Shown: positions 1 to 9,086, numbered from the stretch's first letter. The stretch is DNA of 64,000 bases from Lysobacter sp. Root494 (GCF_001427225.1 NZ_LMFH01000001.1:554207-618206); one strand, 5' to 3'. Numbers and translations: made by a program. The notes: generated by a model not told the origin, from the sequence alone.

Positions 1-113
1 TTGCGGTCGTGCTCGCGGGCAAACGCGGGGCTCGCCGTTCCGAGCGCCATCACCACGGCCATTGCGCTGCCCAGGACGCGTGTGCCCGGCAGCAGCCTCT
101 TCATCGTCTTCAT
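1..113 (-). CDS. N-terminus of a secreted protein (partial)
   Basis: Only the first 37 or so codons are inside the window; the gene continues beyond position 1. Reading the minus strand from the ATG at 113 gives MKTMKRLLPGTRVLGSAMAV, then a hydrophobic stretch ending in ASPAFA before a charged segment. This is a typical Sec signal peptide with a signal peptidase I site after AFA. A GGGAAGC stretch a few bases before the ATG could be the ribosome binding site. A second in-frame ATG lies three codons downstream (104). The mature protein is not visible, so no function can be given. Confidence 0.6.
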   Translation of the reverse strand, partial: MKTMKRLLPGTRVLGSAMAVVMALGTASPAFAREHDR

Positions 114-280
114 TGCTTCCCACCTGCGGGTGCGACCCAACTGTCGCTGTGGGCAGTTAGCGACCGCGGCGCTTAATCCTTTCTGAGAATTCCGGGCGCG
201 TGACGGGTGCGTTCAGCTGGGATAGGGCATGTCGCTCCGTGGTCGATCTCGACCTCGTACAGGCGCTGAAGCCGGATCGA

Positions 281-856
281 TCAGGCAGCGCCGCTCAGGT
301 GTTCGTACAGGATCACGCTGCCGACCACGATCAGGATCACGCCGCCGGCGATTTCCGCGCGCTTGCCGATGACCACGCCGAGCGCGCGGCCCAACATGAT
401 GCCGAGTGTCACCATGGTGAAGGTGCACAGGCCGATCACGATCGCGACGACCGCGATGTGCACGTCGGCGAAGGCGAGGCCCACGCCGACCGCCATCGCA
501 TCGATGCTGGTGGCCAGCCCGGCGAGGGCGAGCTTGAACACGCTGGCGTTTCCATCGCCGGCTTCGATCGCGTCAGCGTCTGCAGGCTGCAACGCCTGGT
601 GAATCATGTGCAGCCCCAAGGCCACGAGCAGGCCGAAGGCGAGCCAGTGATCCCACGTTTCGATGAAGCGCGACGCCGCACTGCCCAGCAACCAGCCGAT
701 CACCGGCGTGATCGCTTCGACCACGCCGAAAATAAGCCCCGCCCGGAGTGCCTGTGGCAGGCGCGGGCGCGTCATGGCCGCACCCTTGCCCACGGCGGCA
801 GCGAAGGCGTCGGTCGACATGGCCAGACCGATGAGCAGGATCGAAAGCGGATTCAT
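281..856 (-). CDS. mntP: Manganese efflux pump MntP
   Basis: A 191-residue inner-membrane protein with about six hydrophobic helices that matches the MntP (UPF0059/DUF204) family, which exports Mn2+ and protects against manganese excess. The family's conserved acidic helix positions are visible: STDAFA places Asp at residue 16, as in E. coli MntP, and a repeat-like TSIDAMAVG motif lies in the second half. Length equals the family norm of about 190. I start at ATG 856; a TTG one codon upstream is a weaker alternative. MntP genes often carry a yybP-ykoY manganese riboswitch in the leader. I looked upstream (860-985) and did not find the conserved core clearly enough to call it. Confidence 0.9.
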   Translation of the reverse strand: MNPLSILLIGLAMSTDAFAAAVGKGAAMTRPRLPQALRAGLIFGVVEAITPVIGWLLGSAASRFIETWDHWLAFGLLVALGLHMIHQALQPADADAIEAGDGNASVFKLALAGLATSIDAMAVGVGLAFADVHIAVVAIVIGLCTFTMVTLGIMLGRALGVVIGKRAEIAGGVILIVVGSVILYEHLSGAA

Positions 857-985
857 CAAGGCGCAACGGGAGCAAAAGGGCGGCCATGATCGCGCAGTGG
901 CCGCATCGGCGCGATGACCGACTCGGGCGGCAAGCCCGGGGAACCCGGAGCCGCTAGGATGTGCGCCCCACGACGAGCCGCTGCC

Positions 986-1435
986 ATGTCACGAAACTCC
1001 AAAGCCCGCCGCGACGCGCGCAAGAAAAAGCAACCCAAGCGCCCGATCCGCCGCCTCGGTTCGCCGATCCAGCCGCATGCACAGCTCGAACTTGCCGACG
1101 GCAACACCGTCGGTGGCGCCGGCTGGCGCGATGGCGAATGGCTCACCGTGCCGGGCAGCCAGGTGGTTGCGCGTACGCAGAGCGCGGCGATGACGCTGGC
1201 GGTGCTCCGCCACATCGTCGCGTTGCAGGAGCGGGCCGGGCACGCGGTCAAGCTGACCTATTCGCCGGCGATGGAAACCGTCGCCACGCGTGAAGCCGAA
1301 GCGGCCGGGAAATCGCTCGAGGAGTACTTGCTAATGCTCGAGCAGGAACGTGCCCAGCGCGCCGCGCTCGACGACGAAGCCGGTGACGAAGACATGCCGG
1401 CGGAAACGGAAGATCTGCCCGCAGATCGCGAGTGA
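986..1435 (+). CDS. Conserved hypothetical protein, basic N-terminus and acidic tail
   Basis: A 149-residue protein I do not recognise by function. The N-terminal 25 residues are strongly basic ([10 protein letters not shown] motif, Lys/Arg rich). The middle has a compact mixed segment (residues about 30-115) and the last 25 residues are very acidic (Asp/Glu rich). No signal peptide or membrane segment is present, so it is probably cytoplasmic. The polar charge split could suit nucleic-acid or ribosome association, but that is inference. I chose ATG 986, where protein-like sequence begins; the frame stays open upstream to 914. It converges on pepQ and shares a bidirectional terminator with it. 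Confidence 0.65.
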   Translation: MSRNSKARRDARKKKQPKRPIRRLGSPIQPHAQLELADGNTVGGAGWRDGEWLTVPGSQVVARTQSAAMTLAVLRHIVALQERAGHAVKLTYSPAMETVATREAEAAGKSLEEYLLMLEQERAQRAALDDEAGDEDMPAETEDLPADRE

Positions 1436-1458
1436 TTGTTTCGATTTGCAGCACTGAA

Positions 1459-1493
1459 TAAAAAAAGCCGCCGGCAGCACCGACGGCTTTTTT
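1459..1493. terminator. Bidirectional rho-independent terminator
   Basis: A run of A, a GCCG(CC)GG stem with loop, and the pairing CGGC followed by six T lie between the stops of the convergent hypothetical gene and pepQ. The flanking A and T tracts let it work on both strands. Confidence 0.75.
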
Positions 1494-1505
1494 GTGCGCC
1501 CGGGA

Positions 1506-2840
1506 TCAGACCGCCGCGAATTGCTCACGCGTGAGATTGATCGGATCGCCGTCGGTGCAGACCACGTCGTCCTCGATGCGGATTCCGCCGAAGGGCTTGA
1601 ACGCGGCGACACGGTCCCAGTTGACGCTCGGGCCCAGTCCCTTGTCCTTGAGTTCCTCGAGCAGCATGTCGATGAAGTAGAGGCCCGGTTCAATGGTGAC
1701 TGCCATGCCGGGTTCGAGCACGCGGGTCAGGCGCAGGTAGGGATGTCCGGCCGGCTTGGGAAGCGTGCCGCCACGATCGCTTTCGGCGAAGCCGGCAACG
1801 TCATGCACCTGCAAGCCGATGCCGTGGCCGATGCCGTGCGGGAAGAACGCACTGCTCACGCCGGTTTCCACCGCGACTTCCGGCGTGACATTGATCAGCC
1901 GGAAGTCGTGGAGGATGCGCGCGATTGCCAGGTGCGCGTCGAGGTGCAGCTGCCTGTAATCGAAGCCCGCGCGCACCTGCGCGCACATCGCCTGCTGCGC
2001 GTTGTCGACGGCATTGATCAGCGCCTGGAACTCGCCGTTGCGGTTGAAGGCATAGGTGCGGGTGATGTCGCTGGCGTAACCGTTGAAGCTGGCGCCGGCG
2101 TCGATCAGGAAGCTGCGCGTTTCCTTCGGCGGCAGGCGGTCACGGTTCATGTAGTGCAGTACTGCGCCGTGTTCATTTAGCGCCACGATGTTGCCGTAAG
2201 GAAGATCGTTGGCGTCCTGCAGCGCCGCCTGGCAATACACCAGGTGGATGCCGAACTCGCTGGCGCCGCCACGGAACGCGCGTTCCGCGGCGCGGTGCGC
2301 ACGCGCGCCGATCCGCGACGCTTCGCGCATCAGCGCGATTTCGTACGGCGTCTTGAAGGCGCGGTGATATTCGAGATACGAGATGACGGTCGGAGGATTA
2401 TTTGGCGCGAACTCGCCGATACCGCTCTGCGGTTCGCCCAGGATCGCGCAGCGCGCGACGTCGCCCGGAAGGTGTTGCTGCGCTTCATCCGGCGTGCGGA
2501 TCACCACGATGTCGAAGTGTTCGGTCCAGTATCCGTTCGGTTCCTCGGGCACGACGTGCCAGTAGTCGAACGGCTGCAGGTAGATGAGCGTCGGGCGCCG
2601 GCCCGGCGTGACCACCAGCCAGCTGCCGGGATTGCGGATCAGCGGCGCCCAGTGCTTGAACTGCGGGTTCACCGCGTACGGATAGTCGCGATCGTCGAAG
2701 AATTGATAGTGCAGCGTGCCACTGGGAACGACCAGGTGATCGAAGCCGCCGCGCTGCAGCGCTTCGGCAGTGCGCTGCTGCAGGATCTCGAGGTGTTGCG
2801 GATACAGTGCAGCCAGGGCGCTCTTGCTGATCGAACTCAT
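1506..2840 (-). CDS. pepQ: Xaa-Pro dipeptidase PepQ
   Basis: A cytoplasmic M24-family (pita-bread fold) metallopeptidase that splits X-Pro dipeptides. From the ATG at 2840 it is 444 residues, against 443 in E. coli PepQ. The five dinuclear metal ligands are visible at near-identical positions: Asp247 (FLIDAG), Asp258 (SDITRT), His339 (HGIGHG, second His), Glu384 (TIEPG) and Glu423 (RIEDD). The creatinase-like N-terminal domain occupies about residues 1-155. Three more in-frame codons (TTG start) precede the ATG. A TAGAAT hexamer on the minus strand at 2872-2867 is a plausible -10 element. The gene stands alone between a terminator and the upstream PilZ gene. Confidence 0.95.
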   Translation of the reverse strand: MSSISKSALAALYPQHLEILQQRTAEALQRGGFDHLVVPSGTLHYQFFDDRDYPYAVNPQFKHWAPLIRNPGSWLVVTPGRRPTLIYLQPFDYWHVVPEEPNGYWTEHFDIVVIRTPDEAQQHLPGDVARCAILGEPQSGIGEFAPNNPPTVISYLEYHRAFKTPYEIALMREASRIGARAHRAAERAFRGGASEFGIHLVYCQAALQDANDLPYGNIVALNEHGAVLHYMNRDRLPPKETRSFLIDAGASFNGYASDITRTYAFNRNGEFQALINAVDNAQQAMCAQVRAGFDYRQLHLDAHLAIARILHDFRLINVTPEVAVETGVSSAFFPHGIGHGIGLQVHDVAGFAESDRGGTLPKPAGHPYLRLTRVLEPGMAVTIEPGLYFIDMLLEELKDKGLGPSVNWDRVAAFKPFGGIRIEDDVVCTDGDPINLTREQFAAV

Positions 2841-2952
2841 CGCGGTCAACCGTGTGGGATCGGCGCATTCTAGAACGGACGTGTTCGCGCGCGCGTGCAG
2901 AACAGGCGCGGCGCGGGAGGCGGCAGGTTGTGCCGATCCTGTCGGAGAGCCT

Positions 2953-3297
2953 TCAGGCGTACTGGCTGCCAGGCGCGTCGATCCAGCGCCGCAGCTGTTC
3001 CATCTGCTCGTCGCTCATAGTGATGAAGCGGAAGCCGGTCCATGCCTGGCCCGGCGCGCTGGCCTGGTCGCGCCACAGCAGATGCGCGCCGACTTCGAAC
3101 GGCAGCCGCACCGGGCCATCGGGAAGCCCGAAGCGCAGCTGATAGAGCGCGTCCGCGACCAGCGGCGCGTTCGACATCACCAGCATGCCGGTCTCCGATA
3201 TGTTGCCGATATGGCCGACCACCATGTCGGTCATGGTGTCGGTGACCTGGACGGTTTCCGCAAGCTGGCGGCGGCGACTGCGGCGGAACTCCTTCAT
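2953..3297 (-). CDS. PilZ-domain protein
   Basis: A single-domain PilZ protein of 114 residues. Both halves of the c-di-GMP binding signature are present: an RRSRR cluster at residues 5-9 (RxxxR) and NISETG near residue 32 (D/NxSxxG). It should bind cyclic di-GMP and pass the signal to a partner protein. Its ATG overlaps the stop of the DUF1631 gene by four bases (ATGA), so the two are translationally coupled and the DUF1631 protein is the obvious candidate partner. Xanthomonads carry many PilZ proteins affecting motility and virulence, but which process this one serves cannot be read from the sequence. Confidence 0.88.
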   Translation of the reverse strand: MKEFRRSRRRQLAETVQVTDTMTDMVVGHIGNISETGMLVMSNAPLVADALYQLRFGLPDGPVRLPFEVGAHLLWRDQASAPGQAWTGFRFITMSDEQMEQLRRWIDAPGSQYA

Positions 3298-5555
3298 GCC
3301 TGCGGCTCTCCCGTGCTTTCCTTGCCGCCCACGAATCCGCGCAGCGCACCCAGTGCGCTATGCCAGGCGCGATCGACCAGGCTGCTGTGGTCCGCAGTGA
3401 CGATGCGCGCCTGTCCACTGGCGACCGCGCGGGCGAGGCTGTCGAGCGATTGTTCCCCGACCCGCTGCCCCCGCTGGTTCACGAACAACGCGTGATCGGT
3501 CATCGGGCTGTACCAGGACAGACGCTGGCGCCTCACGTCGCCCTGCTGGTTCAGGACGAATTCGAACCATGCGCCGAACGGCAACGAACGCAGCATCTCG
3601 TAGGCCGCCTGTTCGCGTTCGTCGCGTGGTGCAAGGTGGGGCTTTGGCGGCGAGGCATCCTGGCCGAGCCGGCCGCGGGCCTTCAGCCGCATGGCAAGTT
3701 CCGTGCGCGACGCCGGATCGTTCTCGTCATCGTCGGCATGGGCGGTGAGCCGCCGCGCGATGTCGGTCGCTTCGCTGGCGTGGTAACCGACCAGGGTCAA
3801 TGCATGTTCAATGTGCGCCGCGAGATCGGCGGGCGCGGATGCCGGATGGTTGAGCGAAGTCGCGCTCACGATCGCCGACGTCATCTCGACATGTTGCGGC
3901 CATTCGTCGGAGTCCTCGCCGTTGCGCAACTGCACCAGGGTGAGCACGTCGGCCCACGAGTTGGCGAGCAGCGTCTGGACGAAGCGCGGCAGCTTGTGGC
4001 CCTGCGACGCCTCGGCAATCACTTCGCCGGCACGGCGCTTGGCCAGTTCGAGTTTTTCCTTGCCCCTCGCGGCGTCGACATGGCGGCGTTCTGCGACTTC
4101 CGCGCGGCGCGCCATGGACTGGAGATGGTGTTGCACGCGCTGGTTCGCGGCTTCGAAGACACCGGGGTCGCCTTCGTAGTGGGATACGACATCGTCCACT
4201 GCGTGGGAGAGCTGATCGTTGAGATGCGGATCGACCTCGTCTTCCGATACCCACGTGGCACTGGATTCGGCCACCGCGTTGAGCAGCTGCCGGGCCGGAT
4301 GGCTCTGCTGGACGAAGAAACCGCGGTCCTTCAGCACGAGTCGCAGCAACGGCACCATCAGGCGATGCACGAGGCGGTTGCCAGGTGCGTCCTGGCGCAG
4401 GTCGCGCTGGATCTCCGACAGCAGGATGGCAAGCAGTTCGAAGGCGTCGTTGTCGTCGCGCGACAACGACGCGGTGCGCCCGTGCGTTTTCCCGCCCTGG
4501 GAGAGTAGTGCCTGGCGCACTTCCTGCACGCTGCGCGGCGGGTGCTCGGTCGCATCGGCCACGGGCTCACGCGCGCTGTTTTGCATCCGCGCGAGTGCCT
4601 GCATGACGTCATCGGTGCTCAACTGCGAGCGTGAGGCCGCTTCGTTATTGCCCGGCGTGAGCTTGCTCAGCAGGTCCCGCCGCGACGCCAGCATTTCCTG
4701 CAATAGCGTGAAGTCCTCCGAGCCCTCGTGCTCGCTTTCCTCGCCGCCGAACCAGCCGGTGTAGGGCTGTTCGCCGCGACTTGCCTGTGTCCGCGCGCGC
4801 TCGCGGCGTTCGCGGCCGGCTTCCCCGCTGAGTTCGGACGCCAGGGTCGGCCGGATGCGCACCGGCACGTACGCCAGGTGCGGCAGGATGTTCTCGCGCG
4901 CCAGCGTGGCATTGACCGCTTCGACCAGCTGCGCGTAACCGTTCAGCGCGTAATGATCGAAGCAGTGGAACAGTTCAAGTCGCGGCTGCAGGTCGATCTG
5001 CAGCACGCGGCTGGCCTTGGCGAAGATGTTGCTCAGGCGCTGCGGGCCGATCGGCAGGCGTTCGGCCTCGTAGGCCGGCGCGCCCGCGAGAACGCCGAAG
5101 CGCTGCCCGAGCAGATGGAGCGGCAGGCTCGTCCGCGATTCATGGCGCGACGCGATTGCGCGCAGCACGCTGCCCTCGTCGAGCTCGTGATCCTCGATCA
5201 GGCGCAGGTCGTTGAAGGTCAGGCGCCGCGGCGCCATGTCCGCCGCGGGTGAAGGATCGCGGATGCCGGCAAGCGCGGCTTCGAGCCCGCCGAGGTATTC
5301 CGGAATCAGGTCGGCACGGTTCTGGCGCAGTAAACGCAGGGTGTCGAAGTGCGCCTGCTGCAATCCGGGACTGGCCGCCTGGTCGGCGTGGCGGAACTGT
5401 TGTTGCTCGAATTCCGCCAGCATCCGCTCCAGCGCATGCGCCATTTCATCGGCGACGAGGTTGTAGACCTGCTCCAGTGCACGGCGCACGCGGCGCGGCA
5501 GCTGCGCTGAAGCGAGGGTGGGGTGCAGGACTGAGTGTTCGTAGGTCACCGACAT
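3294..5555 (-). CDS. DUF1631 family protein
   Basis: A 753-residue cytoplasmic protein of the DUF1631 family (historically misnamed thymidine phosphorylase in some genomes). It is largely alpha-helical and charged. The N-terminal 60 residues are amphipathic helix, a low-complexity Glu/Arg/Ser stretch lies near residues 240-280, and a more compact C-terminal part (about residues 650-735) ends the chain. The C-terminal part has a WYSP/LFVNQRG pattern that reads like a degenerate beta-barrel of PilZ or YcgR type; that is my inference. Function is unknown. The four-base overlap with the downstream PilZ gene argues for a joint role in c-di-GMP signalling. The ATG at 5555 follows no strong Shine-Dalgarno. 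Confidence 0.85.
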   Translation of the reverse strand: MSVTYEHSVLHPTLASAQLPRRVRRALEQVYNLVADEMAHALERMLAEFEQQQFRHADQAASPGLQQAHFDTLRLLRQNRADLIPEYLGGLEAALAGIRDPSPAADMAPRRLTFNDLRLIEDHELDEGSVLRAIASRHESRTSLPLHLLGQRFGVLAGAPAYEAERLPIGPQRLSNIFAKASRVLQIDLQPRLELFHCFDHYALNGYAQLVEAVNATLARENILPHLAYVPVRIRPTLASELSGEAGRERRERARTQASRGEQPYTGWFGGEESEHEGSEDFTLLQEMLASRRDLLSKLTPGNNEAASRSQLSTDDVMQALARMQNSAREPVADATEHPPRSVQEVRQALLSQGGKTHGRTASLSRDDNDAFELLAILLSEIQRDLRQDAPGNRLVHRLMVPLLRLVLKDRGFFVQQSHPARQLLNAVAESSATWVSEDEVDPHLNDQLSHAVDDVVSHYEGDPGVFEAANQRVQHHLQSMARRAEVAERRHVDAARGKEKLELAKRRAGEVIAEASQGHKLPRFVQTLLANSWADVLTLVQLRNGEDSDEWPQHVEMTSAIVSATSLNHPASAPADLAAHIEHALTLVGYHASEATDIARRLTAHADDDENDPASRTELAMRLKARGRLGQDASPPKPHLAPRDEREQAAYEMLRSLPFGAWFEFVLNQQGDVRRQRLSWYSPMTDHALFVNQRGQRVGEQSLDSLARAVASGQARIVTADHSSLVDRAWHSALGALRGFVGGKESTGEPQA

Positions 5556-5683
5556 GCGTCCTTTCCCGGACCCCCGGTGTGGAGACCGCGATCTTAATCA
5601 CGGTATGGCTTGACTGCCAGCGGGGCCCCAACTACCCAACGGCGAACCGCGCGGACTCAGGCCAGCGTCCGGACAGAACGCTG

Positions 5684-6838
5684 TCAGAGAAACAGCGAGA
5701 CCAGGTCGTTGTTGAAGCGGCGACCGGCATCGGTGGGCTGAGCGTGGCCGTCCTCGATCGCGAGCCAGCCCTTGCTTTCTGCCTGCTGCAACTGCGTTGC
5801 GATGGTGTCGAGCGCGAGCCCGGTGCGTGCACTGAACAGCTTCAGGTCGAAACCGCCGGCCAGCCGCAGCGCATTGAGCATGAATTCGAACGCCCGGCGC
5901 TCCGGTTCGATGCGGTCGTCGCCGCCGAGGCCTTCGGCCTTGCCGGCATTGGCGAGATAGGCCGCCGGATGCTTGTGCTTCCAGCGGCGCAGGATGCTTT
6001 CGTCGTGGCCCAGCGTGAGCTTCCCGTGCGCGCCCGCGCCGATGCCGAGGTAATCGCCGTAGCGCCAGTAATTGAGGTTGTGCGCGCATTGCCGGCCGGG
6101 TTGCGCGTACGCACTGACTTCGTACTGCGCGTAACCGTTCGCGGCGAGCAGCGCCTGGCAATGCTCCTGCATGTCCCAGCTGGCGTCATCGTCGGGAATG
6201 CCCCGCGGTGGCTTCGCAGCGAAGATCGTGTTCGGCTCGAGCGTCAGCTGGTAATGGCTGATGTGCGCGGGTTGCAGGGCGAAGGCCCGTTCGAGGTCGC
6301 GTTCGGCCATCGCCAGCGTCTGTTCCGGCAGCGCGTACATGAGGTCGAGGTTGATGTTGTCGAAGCCGGCGTCCTGCGCGAGCTTCACGGCGGACTCGGC
6401 TTCGCCGCTGTCGTGGATGCGTCCGAGCCGCTGCAGGCAACCGTCGTCGAAACTCTGGATGCCGAAGCTGAGCCGGTTCACGCCGGCGTTGCGATACAGC
6501 TCGAAACGGCCGTGCTCGGCGGTGCCGGGATTGGTTTCCAGGGTGATCTCGCAACCCGGCGCGAAGCGCAGGCGACTGCTCGCGCCCTGCAGGAAGCGGT
6601 CGATGTATTCGGGCGGGAACAGGCTCGGCGTTCCACCACCGAAGAACACCGTCTGCACGGTGCGGCCCCAGACCAGCGGCAGGTCGTAGTCGAGGTCGGC
6701 GAGCAACGCATCCACGTAAGCGTCGAACGGCAATGCACCGCGGCCTTCGTGCGAGTTGAAGTCGCAGTACGGGCACTTCCGCACGCACCAGGGCAGGTGC
6801 ACGTAGAGCGACAAAGGTGGCGGCGTGAGCGTGGTCAT
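5684..6838 (-). CDS. hemW: Heme chaperone HemW (radical SAM)
   Basis: A 384-residue radical SAM protein of the HemW/HemN-like family, now regarded as a heme chaperone for membrane respiratory proteins rather than a coproporphyrinogen oxidase. It starts SLYVHLPWC with the Fe-S motif CVRKCPYC (CxxxCxxC) at about residues 17-24, followed by the GGGTPS SAM-binding motif near residue 65 and the ETNPGT segment near residue 105. A HemN C-terminal helical domain follows. The frame is open farther upstream, but the ATG at 6838 gives the family N-terminus. It overlaps the stop of the ABM-domain gene by four bases. Proteins of this family sit just downstream of rdgB in many proteobacteria. Confidence 0.94.
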   Translation of the reverse strand: MTTLTPPPLSLYVHLPWCVRKCPYCDFNSHEGRGALPFDAYVDALLADLDYDLPLVWGRTVQTVFFGGGTPSLFPPEYIDRFLQGASSRLRFAPGCEITLETNPGTAEHGRFELYRNAGVNRLSFGIQSFDDGCLQRLGRIHDSGEAESAVKLAQDAGFDNINLDLMYALPEQTLAMAERDLERAFALQPAHISHYQLTLEPNTIFAAKPPRGIPDDDASWDMQEHCQALLAANGYAQYEVSAYAQPGRQCAHNLNYWRYGDYLGIGAGAHGKLTLGHDESILRRWKHKHPAAYLANAGKAEGLGGDDRIEPERRAFEFMLNALRLAGGFDLKLFSARTGLALDTIATQLQQAESKGWLAIEDGHAQPTDAGRRFNNDLVSLFL

Positions 6839-7134
6839 GCGGCTTCGAAGCGGCCGACGCAGCGCTCGTCGACGGTAAGGGCATCGCCGAGCGCATCGAT
6901 GTCGGCGTAACCTGGTTTCGCGGCTACGAGGAAGGCGTCGTACACGGTCTGCGAGGTCCAGCGGTCGATGGTGACGAATCGCTGCGGCTGCGTGGCGTCG
7001 CGCAGCAATTCGGTGTTGATGTAACCGGCATATTCGCGGAACAACGCCACCCATGCGCCTTCGCCGCCGTACAGCGCGGCGAACTCGCCTTCGCGTCCGG
7101 CGTGCACTTCGTATTCCCAGATCACGGCGAACAT
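6835..7134 (-). CDS. Antibiotic biosynthesis monooxygenase (ABM) domain protein
   Basis: A 99-residue ferredoxin-like alpha/beta barrel protein of the ABM superfamily. The N-terminal strand pattern FAVIWEYEV, the central Trp in RWTSQ and the overall length fit this fold, which includes small heme-degrading or quinone monooxygenases and many uncharacterised stress proteins. The active-site residues of heme-degrading IsdG (Asn, Trp, His triad) are not complete, so heme degradation cannot be claimed from sequence, although the neighbour hemW makes a heme link tempting. It lies two bases after the rdgB stop and overlaps hemW by four bases, so it is in one transcription unit with both. Confidence 0.75.
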   Translation of the reverse strand: MFAVIWEYEVHAGREGEFAALYGGEGAWVALFREYAGYINTELLRDATQPQRFVTIDRWTSQTVYDAFLVAAKPGYADIDALGDALTVDERCVGRFEAA

Positions 7135-7137
7135 GGC

Positions 7138-7734
7138 CTACAGCGCCGTGTCGGCGAGTTTCTGCCGCAGCATCGCCAGTGCGCGGCCCCGATGGCTGAG
7201 GCGGTTCTTGATCGCAGGATCGAATTCGGCGGCCGAGAGATTGTTTTCCGGATCGAGGAACACCGGGTCATAACCGAAGCCGCGATCGCCGCGCGGCGCA
7301 TCGAGGATCAGCCCCGACCAGCGGCCTTCGGCGATGACAGGCTGCGGATCCTCGGCGTGCCGCAGCAGCACGATCACCGCGATGAAGTGCGCGGTGCGGT
7401 GTGCGCGCGGCACGTCCTTCATCGCTCCGAGCAGCCTGGCGATATTGGCCTGCGCGTTGCCGTGCTCACCGGCATAGCGCGCCGAATACAGGCCGGGTGC
7501 ACCACCGAGCGCATCGACGCACAGCCCCGAATCGTCGGCGAGCGCCGGCAGGCCGGTAATCCGCGCGGCATGGCGCGCCTTGAGCAGCGCGTTCTCGACG
7601 AAGGTCAGTCCGGTTTCCTCCGCGTCGCTGACGTCGAGTTCACCCTGGGTGACGAATTCGTATCCGGCTTCGCCCAGCAAGTCGCGGAATTCCGCCAGCT
7701 TGCCGGCGTTGCTGCTCGCGACGACCAGCTTCAT
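7138..7734 (-). CDS. rdgB: dITP/XTP pyrophosphatase RdgB (HAM1)
   Basis: A 198-residue house-cleaning enzyme that hydrolyses dITP, ITP and XTP to the monophosphates, keeping deaminated purines out of DNA and RNA. The HAM1 signature is clear: SSNAGK at residues 7-12 binds the triphosphate, Glu/Asp residues follow in FVENALLKA near residue 45, and ADDSGL near residue 67 carries the catalytic acid. [13 protein letters not shown] and the C-terminal SHRGRA complete the family pattern. Length matches E. coli RdgB (197). Its start codon overlaps the stop of the upstream VOC gene by four bases, and its product ends just before the ABM gene. Confidence 0.95.
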   Translation of the reverse strand: MKLVVASSNAGKLAEFRDLLGEAGYEFVTQGELDVSDAEETGLTFVENALLKARHAARITGLPALADDSGLCVDALGGAPGLYSARYAGEHGNAQANIARLLGAMKDVPRAHRTAHFIAVIVLLRHAEDPQPVIAEGRWSGLILDAPRGDRGFGYDPVFLDPENNLSAAEFDPAIKNRLSHRGRALAMLRQKLADTAL

Positions 7735-8123
7735 TTCAGTTCGACCAGATCCCAGCGATTGCCGTACAGGTCGACGAACACCGCCACGGTGCCGTACGGC
7801 TCATGGCGCGGTTCTTCGGCGAAACGCACGCCGCGTTCGCTCATCGCGGCGTGGTCGCGGGCGAAGTCATCGGTGTGCAGGAAGAAGCCGACTCGGCCGC
7901 CGACCTGGTCGCCGATGCGCGTGCGCTGTGCCTCGGTGTTGGCCTGCGCGAGCAGCAGTGCGGTGCCGCCGTTCGAGCCGGGTGGCGCAACCCGCACCCA
8001 GCGCTTGCCATCGCCCATGTCGATGTCCTGCAGCAGGGTGAAGCCGAGTACCTGCGTATACCAGGCGATGGCTTCGTCGTAATCGGCGACGACGAGGGCG
8101 ATGTTTGCGAGGTGTTGCGTCAT
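7731..8123 (-). CDS. VOC (glyoxalase/bleomycin-resistance fold) family protein
   Basis: A 130-residue protein of the vicinal-oxygen-chelate superfamily with two beta-alpha-beta-beta-beta units (about residues 1-60 and 70-128). The start [21 protein letters not shown] and the end [12 protein letters not shown] are typical of the glyoxalase-like subgroup. Metal-ligand positions look incomplete: the first-strand His of glyoxalase I is not obvious, though a Glu remains near the C-terminus. The substrate is unknown. The frame is open upstream to 8204, but the ATG at 8123 gives the conserved N-terminus. It heads the overlapping chain VOC-rdgB-ABM-hemW. Confidence 0.82.
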   Translation of the reverse strand: MTQHLANIALVVADYDEAIAWYTQVLGFTLLQDIDMGDGKRWVRVAPPGSNGGTALLLAQANTEAQRTRIGDQVGGRVGFFLHTDDFARDHAAMSERGVRFAEEPRHEPYGTVAVFVDLYGNRWDLVELK

Positions 8124-8255
8124 GGAATTCCTTGGACGGTGGCACGCCGTGATTGCTGCCTGCAGACAATCGGCAGGCAATCGTGGCAGATGAAGGTGAA
8201 GCACGGCGCCGGATGCGATCCTGCCGCGATCCGGGCCAGCCCACGTGAACAGGGC

Positions 8256-8987
8256 TCAGAGCGTCAGCGCCTCGCGCTGTTTGGCGATCAGCGCGGCGAC
8301 GCCGGCTTCCGCGAGACCGAGGAGTTCGGTCAGTTCGTCGCGCCGGAAGGCATGGCCTTCGGCCGTGCCCTGCAGTTCGATGAAGCCGCCGCCGTCGTTC
8401 ATCACAACGTTCATGTCGGTGTCGCAGTTGCTGTCTTCGGCGTAATCGAGATCCAGCACCGGCACGCCGCGATACACGCCGACCGACACTGCCGCGACGG
8501 CGCCGACCACGGGATGGGTGTTGATCATCCGCTTGGCCTGCATCCAGCGCATGGCGTCGACGAGTGCGACGTAAGCACCGGTGATCGCCGCGGTGCGCGT
8601 GCCGCCATCGGCCTGCAGCACATCACAGTCGAGGGTGATGGTGCGTTCGCCCAGCGCCTTGCGATCGACGCAGGCGCGCAGCGCGCGGCCGATCAGGCGC
8701 TGGATCTCCAGCGTGCGCCCGCCCTGCTTGCCGCGCGCGGCTTCGCGATCGTTGCGGGTGTTGGTGGAGCGCGGGAGCATGCCGTATTCGGCAGTCACCC
8801 AGCCCTCGCCCTTGCCGCGCAGGAAGCCGGGCACCTTGTCATCGACGCTGGCGGTGCACAGCACCCGGGTGTCGCCGAAGCTGACGAGCACGGAACCTTC
8901 GGCGTGGCGGGTGAAGCCGCGTTCGATGCGCACTTCGCGCAACTGGTCGGCGGCGCGGCCACTGGGGCGGATCAGGGGGGTATTCAT
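8256..8987 (-). CDS. rph: Ribonuclease PH
   Basis: A 243-residue phosphorolytic 3'-5' exoribonuclease that trims tRNA 3' ends; it forms a hexameric ring. The RNase PH fold is visible from RPSGR at the N-terminus through the nucleic-acid-binding [15 protein letters not shown] stretch (about residues 85-100), the phosphate-binding Gly-Gly-Thr-Arg segment near residue 125, and the catalytic [15 protein letters not shown] region near residue 180. E. coli Rph has 238 residues. Start ATG 8987 has no Shine-Dalgarno. A TGC-TAAACT extended -10 lies so close that the transcript would begin within a base of the ATG (see the promoter entry). It is divergent from yicC, an arrangement common in this group. 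Confidence 0.95.
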   Translation of the reverse strand: MNTPLIRPSGRAADQLREVRIERGFTRHAEGSVLVSFGDTRVLCTASVDDKVPGFLRGKGEGWVTAEYGMLPRSTNTRNDREAARGKQGGRTLEIQRLIGRALRACVDRKALGERTITLDCDVLQADGGTRTAAITGAYVALVDAMRWMQAKRMINTHPVVGAVAAVSVGVYRGVPVLDLDYAEDSNCDTDMNVVMNDGGGFIELQGTAEGHAFRRDELTELLGLAEAGVAALIAKQREALTL

Positions 8988-9003
8988 TGCACGCAGTTTA
9001 GCA
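8988..9003 (-). promoter_or_regulatory. Extended -10 promoter of rph, nearly leaderless
   Basis: On the minus strand TGC precedes TAAACT (hexamer at 9000-8995). Counting seven bases on from the hexamer places the start of transcription at about 8988, one base before the rph ATG. No clear -35 was found, as expected for an extended -10. Called from the pattern only. Confidence 0.4.
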
Positions 9004-9086
9004 GTGCGGATTCGCCGCTCCCGCACTCGTTCAGGCATGCCGCCCGTCGGTGGCATACTGCGCGCCCGAAACCTCCGGAGCGCCGC

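Noticed and set aside
860-985. yybP-ykoY manganese riboswitch in front of mntP
   Set aside because: A G-rich stretch is present on the minus strand, but the conserved core (GGGGAGUAG and the matching loop) could not be recognised.
5556-5683. Possible gene or RNA between hemW and the DUF1631 gene
   Set aside because: No convincing reading frame, hairpin with T tract or promoter was found in this stretch.
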